DNA of 64,000 bases. Source: Gnetum montanum. Taxonomy: Eukaryota > Streptophyta > Gnetopsida > Gnetales > Gnetaceae. A program made the translations under genes and the position numbers. This document shows, one piece after another, positions 1 to 11,345 of the stretch (position 1 is the first letter of the stretch; every line of letters begins with the position of its first letter). The notes beneath the pieces were generated by a model that worked only from the letters and a program-made list of their open reading frames with translations, made no database searches and had not been told where the DNA came from. Location of the stretch: positions 719,377-783,376 of the forward strand of contig MNCI01022611.1 in the NCBI GenBank assembly GCA_015680685.1, read 5' to 3'.

Positions 1-590
1 AAGGATGATCGATCAGGGAAAACTGGTGTTAGATGAAATATGTCCTAAAAATCAATCTTTGCATGTCTACATTGACCCCCTCAACGCCAACAACACCAGT
101 TATGTCATCAACACCATCGGCATTGATAGTAATCTTAGACCACCCTAGCAGCCTTTTGTGGTCCACGTGCCTTAGTGTAGCACACCAGCACCACTAGCGG
201 GTGATCAAAACTTGCAGCAACCTTCTGTCTTGAGAGCCCCTGCCTGGGCATTTGGACCCATGCCACCTATTAGCAAAATCGCACCACCCCTCCTGCTAAC
301 ACCACTAGCTCCATTTGTCATCAGGGGCTAACTCCTTCAATATCCCCCATCCCACATAAGACAAGTGCACAACCTTCTCGTCCTAAGAAACAAGAAGTGC
401 ATTTTGTAGGTGAGATGTTGATGGAAAGTATTGTCCCAGGAATTTCCAAGCCTATGTCTTCATCCCCTGTGTCTACACCCTCATCACCAAAGAGGGACAT
501 TGGTACAACCGCACAGTCTGCACTGCCCCACATAAAGGGTCTGAACCCAGATCCAGAATTGCCCCTCCTCAGGAAATCCGTCTCCTGGGA
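1..590 (+). pseudogene. Tat gag C-terminal / proline-rich linker remnant
   Basis: The frame opening at base 7 starts with MIDQGKLVLDE and continues to a YVINTI motif. Element 2 has the matching MIDEGQITFDE and YVINTI at 54151-53990 (minus), just after its zinc-knuckle-like motif. Several in-frame stops follow (for example around 149 and 175) in a proline-rich, low-complexity linker. It probably connected capsid to protease in the Gag-Pro polyprotein. The capsid itself lies left of the window. Confidence 0.6.
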
Positions 591-1533
591 TGAATAGAAG
601 AAGAGAAAGGTAGTAAACAGGTGGGTGGCCAAGACCTCTTGGACACTCTTAGTTAGGTCAAGCAAGCTCTCAAACAAAAGAACACTACATTGAGCTTGTA
701 CGACCTAATCATGACATCTATCCCTCACCGTGAGGCTTTGATCCACATGTTGATGGTGATTCTGGTCGATGAAGACATGCCAGTAGAAGAGGAAGTGATC
801 CACTTGGTCATGTTTCCTTCTGCTCCTACAGAGCCAAAGCTGTCTCAACTGACTTTCTACAATGACTCCATTAGGGAAGACCCTGAAAGGGGTTAGGTGA
901 CCACAACACCCCTATTCATCACAATTTGGGTCGGCCAACATAGGATTCAAAGTGTACATGTCGATGATGGGGCTGCCACGAATGTCATCCCCTTCCCTAT
1001 CATGGACAAGTTGGGCTTGATTGACCAGATGAAGCCCACAATGACATCATGCCTAAAGTCATTTAATGGGGCATGGGTTGTGGTGAAGGGCATAGTCCAT
1101 ATTGACTTCGTAGTAGGGGATCAGTTCCCCATGAACACAATGTTCATCATGGTCAAAGAGATGCTTGGATTTAACTTGATCTCGGGGAGGTCATGGTTAG
1201 CACAACTTAGGTCTGTCTCCTCACCTATACACTAGGAGATCCATCTATCGTACGTAGGCAGGGAGGTGATGATCCATGGTGACAAGGTAAAGTCACAAGC
1301 TATCAATAACGTAGACATGGAATAGAGCTCAGAGTTCATAACCTTTGAGAATGAAGCACCTGTCTCTGCACACACTAACCATCCAGCAAAATAATTGGCT
1401 CAACAAGCTAGTTCCCAGAACGAAAATGTGTGGGTCGAATTGCCCTTCCAAGCAGAGGACAATGATATAGGCAAAGGCCCTGGCAAAGTGCCTCGGCCTT
1501 ATGTCCTACTTAACCCACGATGGGTTAAGAAGT
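591..1533 (+). pseudogene. Tat retropepsin-like aspartic protease
   Basis: The gag-pol aspartic protease of element 1. The catalytic-loop motif VDDGAATN is intact near 960-985, followed by a conserved hydrophobic stretch (KGIVHIDFVVGDQFP) and FNLISGRSWL, a typical retropepsin C-terminal half. An upstream helical segment (SLYDLIMTS...REALIHML, 691-760) is also conserved in element 2 (SLYDLVLTS...REALVRML). Stops at about 894, 1233 and 1321 break the frame. The reading frame ends at about 1533 after a PRWVKK motif, where element 1 stops encoding Gag-Pro. RT does not resume until about 7400. Confidence 0.75.
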
Positions 1534-1639
1534 AGCTACGCATAGCATAGAGACCTCACTACTTCTTGTTCAATTGCCATCCTTTGTACATTTACCACCT
1601 TTCTATTTTGCATTCGTCCATCTACGCTAGTTACTAGTT

Positions 1640-1870
1640 AGCCGTCCTTTGAATCATTAGCGTATCATCCCTTTAACATGCCATGGTCCAAAATGGCCTA
1701 AAACTATGCTACGCTATGCCCTGAAATGGCCTAAAACTATGCTACACTATGGCCCAAAATGGCCTAAAACTAACCCATGGCCCGAAATGGCCTAAAACTA
1801 ACAATGGTCCGAAATGGCTTAAAACTAGTAGGGACCCGAAAAGGCCTAAAACTAAAACAAAAGAATGAAA
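1640..1870 (+). repeat. Short tandem repeat, 'CCTAAAACTA' family
   Basis: About seven degenerate units containing AAATGGCCTAAAACTA occur in a row just after the protease. The same family reappears at 6840-7290 and 10900-11345 in this element and, on the minus strand, at 52015-52170, 46690-46810 and 42830-43125 in element 2, in matching positions. From 1870 to 2011 there is only AT-rich spacer. Confidence 0.8.
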
Positions 1871-2011
1871 TTTTAACACAAAATATAGCATGTAGAAAAT
1901 GCATAAGTTAGCATAGAACTAAATTCCTTTTAATTCAAAGCTTTTTTCTTTCAAACAATGTTTGCAAAAATACACCCAAAACTGAAAAATTTCAAAAAAA
2001 AACCCATGCTA

Positions 2012-5000
2012 TTATGGTTTGTCTTTCCCCACATCATCTTCTTCATCATTTTTTGTTCTTGAATCAAATTCTTTTGCATCATCTTCCTCTACATTTTCCT
2101 CTACCACCCCTTCATTCCTATCCTCTATAGGCCCTCTGCCCTCATTTGGAATTTGCATTGCAAAAATGAAGTTGTCGGCTAGGGCAACATATGCATGCTA
2201 CAATAGAAAGTAAGCATTAAAACAGTAGAAAATGACTGAACTAAGATGGCCCTGTGTCCATCTCAAAAGGTATCTAACCTAAAAAAAGCTTGAGGTGGTG
2301 CTAGACCTCTTCTGCCGTGATATCCGACCAACGTCTAAAGCTTGGTTCAACGTCTGCAGCAACTTTCTCCTTTTCAACGATCGTCCATCTCAGCAGTCCT
2401 AGAGAAAAGGAGGCGATAGCAGTCTTACTTATGGGAAGGTCCACTTCCCATTCAGGAGATTCTGTAACCTTTACCTACTCTTTGAACTTGTCATAGGCCT
2501 CAAAATCATCAATAGCATTTACGAATGCTTTATAGGTAAACGCCTCAGCAGCAACGTCCCTGTATAGTTTACGATAGGTGGCACGTTCTAGTTTATACAG
2601 GTGTTTGTGGTTTTTATGGGACTACCCCCATTCATAAACCCTGGCACCATAATATTTCCAATCTTAACTCTTCTGAGCCAACAAGTCCATTTGCATTTGT
2701 TGTTCTATTATTTCTTAGGTGGTTTCATTATTCTGTCATATGACTGTCCAATATTGCACATAATTGATCACATCCATGCACTAGTTGTCATCATTAGTAT
2801 CATGGGCTATGAGGAATTCATTCCTCGATTTGAGGTCTTCCACCTCAGTGCTTAGGTCGACATTCTCCTTCTCTACCTTCTGGACCCATTTCCATAGGTC
2901 CTCGTTGACATGCTTATAATCCCACAAGGAGCATGTTGAGTGCAAAGCACATTTGTTGGCCTCGTCGTATGTGCGATGAGGCACCTTAGTCACTTCGAGC
3001 AGGAATGTAGTCATGACACCGAACTTCAAATGCTATGTTGGGTTCCATTTGAGTCGAGTGGCTATCACAACACAAGGAGCACATTAGTCACACTAGCATA
3101 GAAAGGTTAGCAAAACACAAAACTGTCTAGCATAGCTACTTACCCACTTCAGGGTTGACCTACTTAAGGTGATCGATCATGTCATCAACGATCCCTTGCA
3201 TAAACGTAAACTTGTCAGGGGTTTTGGCCCATGGTTCCACACGAATTAGAGGGGGTCCTACAACATAAATAGTGGCATCTATCATACAACTAAATGTGTC
3301 AACAATGACCGAAATAGACTATGATAAGGTGAATATGTTATTAAACTCAAAAGCATCTAGTTGCAGTTCCCCTCCCTTCTGATTCAAAGTGACAGTAGGA
3401 TCCTTGGCAGAAGTCCTTGCTAGGTCAATGTGGGTCTCTTCTTTATTTGCTGGCACCTTTTCTTTTAAAGCACCAGCATCCTCTTCATCTCCAAAAATGT
3501 CCTCCTCATCGGTAGGAGGATTTTACCTAACAAAAAGATCCCTTTCCTCAATGATAGGAGTTCTTTCCTTCTTGATCGAGGCCCTTTCCTTTGAGACTGG
3601 GGCCTTTGTGTCTTTATTCGTCAATCCTGTCCTAGGGGCTGACACCTCTTTTTTGCCTTCTTCCTCTTCCTCTTCCTCCTCTGGCAGCCAAAAACATGTT
3701 TGCATTAACTCAAAATAGGTTAGCTTAAAGTAGGTTCTACGCTACACTATCCTGTTTAACATAGCATAGTGTAGCAGGCACTAACAAAATAGGTGAAGGA
3801 ATAAGCATGAGCGAGGGTGTTTACCAATTTGGGGTTGCGTCCTGCATAACTTGAGCCATAGTATTCGCCCATCTTCTTCTTCCATGCAGAGGGTTTCCTT
3901 AGCTAAAGGAGGTCTCTTTTGCTATAACCTACTAGCCACCGTTTCAACAATGAGGCGTTTCCCCTGTGATATGCTATTAGTGGTAGCAGGGGATGCCTCT
4001 CCTATGTTGTCTTGGCCATGAAAGTTGTGGGCCACCCAATCGTTAGTCATCAGAAAGAACAACTTCCCAATTGCTTTAAGGGGATCTTGGGCTAGGGTGG
4101 TTTGAAGGATCTGGTGAATCCATGGCTTGGAGATATGATTGTGATTCTACAGTACCTAGGCCCCATTCTTGTGGACCATCGAAAACTCCGTGAAGTGCTT
4201 CAAATAGGCTATATAGAAGGCGTAATGCAAATTGAAATGAGACTCCTACTTCTTATGGAGTCCCACGATTTTGGTATGCAAGCCATTACGCAGAAACCTA
4301 GCCCAGTTGGAGCGAGCCCCCTCCTCCATGACCTCTCACATTACCCAGGCCTACTCAATCCCAAGGATCTTCCCTTGGGAAAGTAGCTGGGGGAATGCAC
4401 AAGCATGGAAGACAGGGTAAACCTCCTTAGCAGGCCCCACCCTAACCTTCTTCATAGGGATCCCCTTTCACTCTTTGGTAATCCCTATCCACTCCTGGAT
4501 GTCTTTCTTCTGAAGGTTTAGCTATTTCTTGCTCTTCAACCCTATAAGGATGCCATCAGTAGGGACATCAAAAAGATCCACAAATAGCTGGTCATTAATT
4601 TCAATGACCACCCGCACACCGTGTATACGCGTGCAGAAGTGGTCTACCTTATCAGAGAAGGAGTCAGCTAGGGAAAGCATCTCAGCGGTAGGGACACTTG
4701 GATTCAAGGCCAGGAACAAATCCATGAGTCTAGCATCCTGAATATGCTTGACCAAGGATTTCGAGGCCTCATCGCATATCCATCGTTGGCTATCACCTAT
4801 GTCCCCGTACTTGAAGTTGATATTAGCCTCCTAATTCCGAGAGGTAATCACTGCCATCTCCTAGGACTTCTTTGCCCCTGTAGCAGTTTGCATAAAATAA
4901 ATTAGCATAAAAGCACAAAAAATAAAAAAAAAGGGAGGAAGAGTTAGGCAAAGCATTGATAGCAGAAGAAAGAAGATAGCAATAACACTCAAACATGCAT

Positions 5001-6499
5001 ATAACGTACCACTTAGCTTACCAGGTTTATATGGTAGTAGGAATGGTGGAAGACTAACTAGGAAATCTTCAATAGTGATTAGTTTAAAGGGTGCCCATCC
5101 CTCATCTAACCAGCTAAACTCCTTGCATCTATTGTAGAGATTGGGATACTGGTCTAGATAGGTGTGGTACTCACCCCCGCATTGACCTATCACACCTGCA
5201 CACATATTCTCAATGGAAGAAAACTCTCACAACACCATCTGTGCTATGTTCAATGCATCCGTATCACTATGAAGTCCCTTCTCATTGATATAAAACTTGG
5301 TAACAAAAACATGCCGTTAACATTCAGCTAGTGTAGCAAACATCACATAGTACAACAAAACATAGCTACAAAACTCACCTACCGGCATAGTAGACGGTTC
5401 CCGATGGGTTTTGGAAACATGTTCCCATATGACATGCAATAAATAATGTGTTGTAAGAATGGTAGTATTCATACTCAAGCATTTTCCAGATCTAGGACAA
5501 ACACCTCAAATTCTTGAGGTGCTAACTAGATCCTCCTCCCTGCCTGATACCGATTTTCCCATCTGTAAAATACCTCAAAATACCCCAGTTCTCCCTAGGC
5601 AATAGGGTTTCTACTATGGTAGCTACTACCTCCTCCACTAGGTGTGACCAAATGATTATACTAAAGTGTTGGAGGAGGAATTGTAGGAACTCCTATGCTC
5701 CTGCCCTATACCAGATGCCCTGATCTCCCACACGTGTATGAGGAGGAGGAACATTGGCCACTGGTTTGTTCATGTAGCACAGGACCTCTACAATTTCTAG
5801 GACAATTAGAACTAGCCTTAGCGCTATCCTACACAACAGAACAAAAAATGTTAGCATTATGTTCAAGTGCAACACACATGTAGCGTAGCAAGAACTAGCA
5901 TTTTAGTAAATAGCATAGCATAATCTTCTTCTTGCACATAGCATAGCAAAAAACATGAAAGAAATAATGTAGCGAAAATAGCCTAGCATAGCAATGGAGT
6001 GATTAGCCCTAACAAAAGTAGTTAACATTATTCCTTAATAGAACATATGTCACACTACCACATCATGCATGGCCAAACCCTCCTCAGGGTTCTACACTAC
6101 GCCATTTGAAAGTCAAGTAGCCTAAATCATCCAAGTCTCTACGATAATGACATTCGCAGTGATGGTGGTCTAGGTGACCTTGCATGCAACTTTAGCATAG
6201 CGTTTATGCATCCACCACTACCAAAATGGCAACAAAGATGGTGTAAAAGGCCAAAGAAATGACAACGCGATGATAGAAAACATGGATAGCCAAAACTAAA
6301 TCTTAGAAGACAAAAGCAAGAAAAATAATAAAAAATGAATAACAGAAGCATGAGAAAATAGAAGAAGCACATCGTTCTACTGGGTTAATGGTGTCACATC
6401 CTGCATTGCGATGCATGCTTGTGTCATATGCCCTAAGGTTTTCTTCACCTCATCGACCTTAGCAAGCATCAAGTGTGTGCGTTATTTCTTGGGAGCCAT
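2012..6499 (-). pseudogene. Opposite-strand multi-exon gene carried by Tat element 1 (FCP1-like / mobile-domain-like / coiled coil)
   Basis: Runs opposite to gag-pol and is homologous to the gene at 47292-51667. The start is ATG at 6499 (MAPKK, followed at once by a stop). A TGTAG acceptor near 5829 opens an exon encoding LRLVLIVLEIVEVL, IWYRAGA and EFLQFLLQHFSIIIWSHL, which resembles the FCP1/NIF phosphatase fold with motif I lost. Next come INEKGLHSDTDALN and FSWLDEGWAPFKLI (5290-5060), then an intron to CTGCTACAG near 4870. The segment at 4755-4530 has LMDLF, AEML, TRIHGVRVV and LFDVPTDG, like plant mobile-domain or putative plant-transposon proteins. A coiled-coil stretch (VQKVEKENVDLSTEVEDL, near 2880) and an acidic tail ending in DVGKDKP and a stop at 2014 follow. 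Several internal stops make it a probable pseudogene. Exon borders in 4500-2200 are not all resolved. Confidence 0.6.
5875..6010. repeat. 'TAGCATAGC' microrepeats inside intron 1 of the opposite-strand gene
   Basis: A cluster of short GCATA/GCGTA units lies just upstream (gene sense) of the 5829 acceptor. Element 2 has its own GCGTA-type cluster (47460-48010) inside the equivalent intron, so the position is conserved while the unit sequence differs. Confidence 0.55.
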
Positions 6500-6839
6500 C
6501 GTTTTGCTTGCCAACACTGTTATGTCAAAACTGCCTTGCTCTCTATTGGTACAATCACTCTGCACTCCGAAATCACTTTGTGCTCCGAATGTGGGCTCTA
6601 CGCTGTTATGGTGAAAATAATGAGCTTACCGAAGGTTAACCATTATTTATATCCATAATGGTAAAAAGGAGAAACTTTCCATTCTCTCTCTCCATTTAAT
6701 GCGAAGTATGCCATGCAGCGTAGCATGCTTGCCACGACATCGTAGCACTATTGGCATTAACATAGGTGAATCTGGGCAAAAAATCTTGGCACACTTCAAG
6801 CTAATCATTTGCTTTCCCAAAAATGAAAAAATATACATA

Positions 6840-7300
6840 TATTCATTTAGCGGTCCAAAAAGACCTTAAACTAGCAACCCCAGCGTAGTCGTAACTTTAG
6901 TGGTCTGAAAGGACCTTAAACTAGCAACCCTGGCATAGTTTCAAAGTTAGTGGTTCGAAAACACCTTAAACTAGCACTCCTAGCATATAATTTCACTCTA
7001 GTTAGTGGTCCAAAAAGACCTTAAACTAGTAGTCTTGATTTTGTATGCATTCACAGTCCTCAACGATACTAAAACTAGCAGTTTCACATTTTCGAATTAA
7101 CAGTTTTGCATTTTTTTTGTACCAGCAACTTTCCATTTTGTATACGAGTGGTTTTTCATTTTATGTCTAGGAAGTTCGCAATGACACTAAACTAACAGCT
7201 TCTCATTTGTACATTGATTTTACGTTTTCAACAATTTTTCATCTTTGGGTCTTAATAGTCTGCTATGACTTTAAACTGGTGAATTTTAGCCTTGCATCAT
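6840..7300 (+). repeat. 'GACCTTAAACTAGCA' tandem repeats before RT
   Basis: At least four units with the core AAAGACCTTAAACTAGCA lie between the opposite-strand gene and the RT exon, then decay toward 7290. Many units carry GGTCC and GGACC arms that could pair. The same family lies after the protease and in the 3' UTR. Confidence 0.75.
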
Positions 7301-7384
7301 ACTTTACTGATCGCATCTCATAGTTGCTTTGCAAATTTTCATTAGACATGATTATTACAGATAGGTACCTCTTAACCAGACTTT

Positions 7385-7400
7385 CATTTCATTTTGACAG
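7385..7400 (+). other. Candidate 3' splice site before the RT region
   Basis: A pyrimidine-rich run ends in TTTTGACAG at 7400, directly before the frame leading into RT. Element 2 has TTATTGGCAG in the matching place (about 46630, minus). Ogre-type Tat elements are known to splice out an intron between the protease and RT reading frames. I infer the same here, which would put the opposite-strand gene inside that intron. Confidence 0.4.
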
Positions 7401-9050
7401 GTTGAGCAAAAATGGAAATCCATCGTGATCTCTATTCACCTTTAGCTTTAGCAGGTCCACATGGAAAGCTCGTGAGACAACTGAACCTAGAACTAATAGA
7501 CTAGGAATCACTCGTAGTTAGCACTGTGGCATCCTTAGAAACATTCCCAGACTGGCCTGAGCATTTGGTCTGAACCCTAGATTTAGAGGCCAGGGATGTA
7601 ACTGAGGACCCTCTCATCAAGACTCCTGTCACCATGTCCAAGGGGGAAGTAAGAATGTTAAAGCTTATCTCCCTCCTAGACTCACAGATGCATGAAGATG
7701 TAGCCAAGATTCTGCAAGACAACATTGAAGTATTTTCATGGTCAAATAGTGATATGATGGGTTTAGACCTGACGCTGATACAACACAACATTATCTTAGA
7801 CCCAAGCATGAAAGCAGTCAAACAAAAGGCTCGTAAGGTTAAAGTAGAGATCGCACTAGCCGTACGAGATGAAATCACCAAGCTATACCAAGCTAGTTTC
7901 ATCCATGCAGTTGAGTACTCAGAATGGGTGTCTAACATCATTGTAGTTTTTAAGAAAACAGGAGGAATAAGAATCTGTGTAGGCTTTCAAGATCTAAACA
8001 AGGCAATGATCAAAGATGATTTCCCACTTCCAAGCATCGATCAACTCATTGACACTATGGCTGGTCATGCTCTGTTATCCTTCATGGATGGTTTCTCCAG
8101 CTACAACCAAAATTGCATTAAACAGAGCATCAGTTAGCAACAACCTTCATGACCCCATAGGGTACCTTTTGTTACACTATGATGCCTTTTGGGCTTAAGA
8201 ACGCTAGAGCAACCTACCAGCGAGCCATGACGTACATCTTTAGTAACTACATCTTAGAAACACTAAAAGACTACATGGATGATATAGTGGTTAAATCCAA
8301 AGAAGCCGCTAATTACCCATTTGATCTAGGGGTAGTTCTCAAGTGTTGTCAAATTCATGATTTATGCCTCAATCCTAGGAAGTGTGTCTTCAGGGTGAGA
8401 ACTAGACGCATGTTAGGGTTTGTAGTATCAGAAGCTAGAATACGGGTGGACCCTGACAAAGTTAAGGCCATCGTCAACCTAGGACCTCCTACAAACCATA
8501 AAGAATTGTGTGGGTTACAAGGTAGGGTATAGTTCATCCAAAGGTTTATAGCAAAGTTAACTGACAAGTTACACCCCATGCAACATCTTCTAAAGAAAGG
8601 GGTTAACTTCGAATGGACAACTCAATGCCAACAAGCCTTCGATGATCTAAAGAAAGAGCTTTTGCACCTACCAACTATTTACCCACCATAGAGGGATAAG
8701 CCTTTCTTCATCTACCTTGCCACCTATGACACATCTATTGCAGCAATGTTATGTTAGAAATGAGATGACGGATTTGAGATACCATGGTACTATCTAAGTC
8801 ATGCATTAATAGTGTATTAAGCGAAGTACAACGAGGTGGAGAGGAATTGCCTTGCCTTAGTGTTTGCATTAAAGACATGGAGGCATTACCTGTTTCACAG
8901 TAAAATTAACATTATTTGCAAAAGAAACATACTCTGGGCTATCACAAATAATTTGTACAAACGTAGTAGGTTAGCCCAATGGAAAGCAATAACTGCAGAA
9001 TTTGACTTGCACTATGTGATCCAGTCGTTTATGAAGAGCTAAGCCATAGC
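7401..9050 (+). pseudogene. Tat reverse transcriptase and first RNase H
   Basis: The polymerase of element 1, which would copy its RNA into DNA. A pre-RT segment leads into QHNIILDPSMKAVKQK, EWVSNIIVVFKKTGG, FQDLNKAMIKDDFPLPSID and SFMDGFSSYNQ. After a break at about 8136 come MMPFGLKNARATYQRAM and the active-site YMDD at 8272-8283. Thumb and connection follow, then the gypsy-type RNase H (KPFFIYLATYDTSIAAML, ERNCLALVFALKTWRHYL). There are stops at 8134-8136, 8530, 8689 and 8755, plus a frame change near 8140-8180, so the copy is inactive. Confidence 0.85.
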
Positions 9051-9690
9051 GACGCAACTTACGGTCTCACCCATCGACGACTAGGCAACCATAGATCCCG
9101 AATTCCTAGACGAGCATGTTAGTAGTATCAATGCCATCCCATTGCATCTCAAAGCTACTCTACACTTTGACGATGCCTTGACCATGTGAGGGGTTAGTGC
9201 AGCTACCATCATTACATTCTCCTCTAGGGAAATGCACCCTTTTGCTTATCACTTTATGTTCCCCTGCACAAACAACGTGGTAGAGTATGAGGGGCTACTT
9301 AGAGGCCTCTCAGTTGCCCAAACACTATGCATAAAACACTTGGCGATTCGCAAAGATTCAAAACTAGTTGTGAATAAAATCACTAAGGTCTATGCCTACA
9401 AAGCTACACACTTGCAACCCTATTGCAACCTAGCAAAAAGCCTACTTAAATAATTTGCAACTACGGACGTGCAACATGTGCCATGCAATGAGAACACCAT
9501 AGTAGATGCCTTAGCCACCCTAGCACTGAATATTCCACCACACTTGTTTGCAAGTTTTCTGACCTCGATTACCGAGTGCATTGAGCCTATCACTTAGGTA
9601 GTACACGTAGCCTCTATCAATGCTATAGATACCCAAGAGTGGTATGCCAACATTAAAGCCTACCTGCAACATGGTGAACCCCCAAGTGGA
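9051..9690 (+). pseudogene. Second, archaeal-type RNase H (Tat hallmark)
   Basis: After the first RNase H the frame shows HPFAYHFMFPCTNNVVEYEG, LLRGLSVAQTL, KDSKLVVNKI, LQPYCNLAKSLLK and ENTIVDALATLALN. These match the TNN-x-x-EYE, (G)DS-x-LV and N-x-x-AD-x-LA signatures of the extra RNase H acquired by Tat elements. The expected Asp before the first strand is damaged by a stop at 9187. The homologous copy in element 2 is at 44955-44300 (minus). This is the strongest lineage marker in the element. Confidence 0.8.
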
Positions 9691-9699
9691 TTGACATAT

Positions 9700-10881
9700 G
9701 CCTAGAGAGATGTGATCTGCAAGTGTGCTTGGCAATATGTGCTCATGGGAGACAACGCCTTATGCAAGCGCTCCTATGATGGGATATTTCTGGCATGCAT
9801 AAACGAGGGGGAAGTGCAAAAGGTCATCAACGAAATACATGAAGGACTATGTGGTGGACACATAGAACCTAGGGCTATGGTTGCAAAAATTAGATGCCTA
9901 GGGTACTATTGGCTTCATATGGAGTTTGATTTCCTAGCAAAGGTCAAAACGTGCAACACGTGCCAAAGATATGCAAATATTATACACGTTTCACCTACAA
10001 AGTTGCACCCGATGTAGATTACGTGGCCTTTCCAGCAATGGGGACTAGACCTCATAGGACCTATCATACCTAAGTCTTCCGCAGGGCATAGTTTCATCAT
10101 CATAGCCACTGAGTATTTTACCAAGTCGGTGGAAGCTATTCCTCTGAGGAAAACTACATCTCAACAGATTTTCCACTTCATCTTGGATAACATCATGACA
10201 AGGTTTGGGCTTCCGATGACTATTATGACCGAAAATGGGCCACAGTTCAGTAGTGCGGAAACCCGAACCTTCTGTAGCAATCTTGGCATCAGGTAGTCAT
10301 TCTCCTCACCATATTACCTGCAGGTGAATGGACAAGTAGAGGCTACAAATAAGTCCATCATCAACTTGCTAAAAAGGACACTCAACAATAGCAAGAGGCG
10401 ATGGCATGAGCAAATCCTCTATGTGCTGTGGGCTTACAGGACAACATGTAGAACTGTGATAGGTAAGATTCCTTATAGTCTTGTTTATGGATCTGAAGCT
10501 ATGTTACCTCTTGAGTTGCAGGTACCATCACTCCAGATGATCCTATCCAATGTCATAAGTGAAGCCCAGAACAATGAGTCATACATCATCGATCTCAACT
10601 CAATAGAGGAGGAGCATGTGCAAACATTGGGTCACATAGAGCATTACCAAAACAAGCAACAAAAAAAACACCATGTAAATCCATATCAACAACCAATACA
10701 AAAGGGAGACATTATTTTCAAATCCATTCATGATCATATGAAAAAATTCTCAACCAACTGGGAAGGTCCATACATGGTCAAAAAAGCCTTTGGGAATGGA
10801 GCGTTCAAGCTGGTAGACATGGATGGCAACGAGTTTGCAAACCCAGTCAATCACTTGTACCTCAAGTCATACTACATCTAG
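9700..10881 (+). pseudogene. Tat integrase
   Basis: Would insert the element's cDNA into the genome. The N-terminal zinc-binding HHCC is visible as IHEGLCGGHI and CNTCQRY (9835-9970). The catalytic core runs WGLDLIGPI, then TENGPQFSS (normally TDN, so the second catalytic Asp is changed to Glu), then NGQVEATNK with the Glu. The C-terminal region KKFSTNWEGPYMVKKAF, NHLYLKSYYI ends at TAG 10879-10881. Stops at 10015 and 10294 split it. The last 185 codons (10324-10881) are uninterrupted. Confidence 0.85.
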
Positions 10882-10894
10882 ATGCATGGAGCAG

Positions 10895-11345
10895 ATAAGC
10901 AAACATCTACTATGATGTAAAACTGGCAAAGATGAGCAAATGTTTGCTACAACGTTAAAATAGCACAACTTCACCAACATCCGCTATGATGTTAAACTAG
11001 CAAAGCACATCCTCTATGACGTTAAACTAGCACAACATGTCTGCTACGACATTAAACTAGCATAGATAGTCCACTATGACTATAAACTAGCACATATGGT
11101 CTTCTAGGACCTTAAACTAGTTCATCCACCATCCACTACAATGAAAAACTAGCATAGCGGTCTGTTAGGACCTTAAACTAGCACAACATCGATCTGCTAG
11201 GACCTTAAACTAGCATAGCGGTCTACTGGGACCTTAAACTAGCACGGGGAACATCTGCTATGATGTTAAACTGGCACATAGTGGTCTGATGGGACCTCAA
11301 ACCAGAACACCATGGTCTACCAGGACCTTAAACTGGGTTTGCAAC
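10895..11345 (+). repeat. 3' UTR tandem repeats, 'GGACCTTAAACTAGCA' family
   Basis: About fifteen degenerate ~28-36-bp units follow the integrase stop. Each has a GTCTGCTA/GACGTTA part and a TTAAACTAGCA part. Element 2 has the related AGTTTA..TAGTC series at 42830-43125 in the same place. Confidence 0.85.

Noticed and set aside
3389-3718. 109-codon serine-rich plus-strand frame
   Set aside because: It lies opposite the carried gene on the minus strand, and its Ser runs mirror acidic Glu-rich coding on that strand.
10200-10260. Integrase TDN-to-TEN change as a possible functional variant
   Set aside because: The copy has several stops, so a single Asp-to-Glu change is best read as decay.
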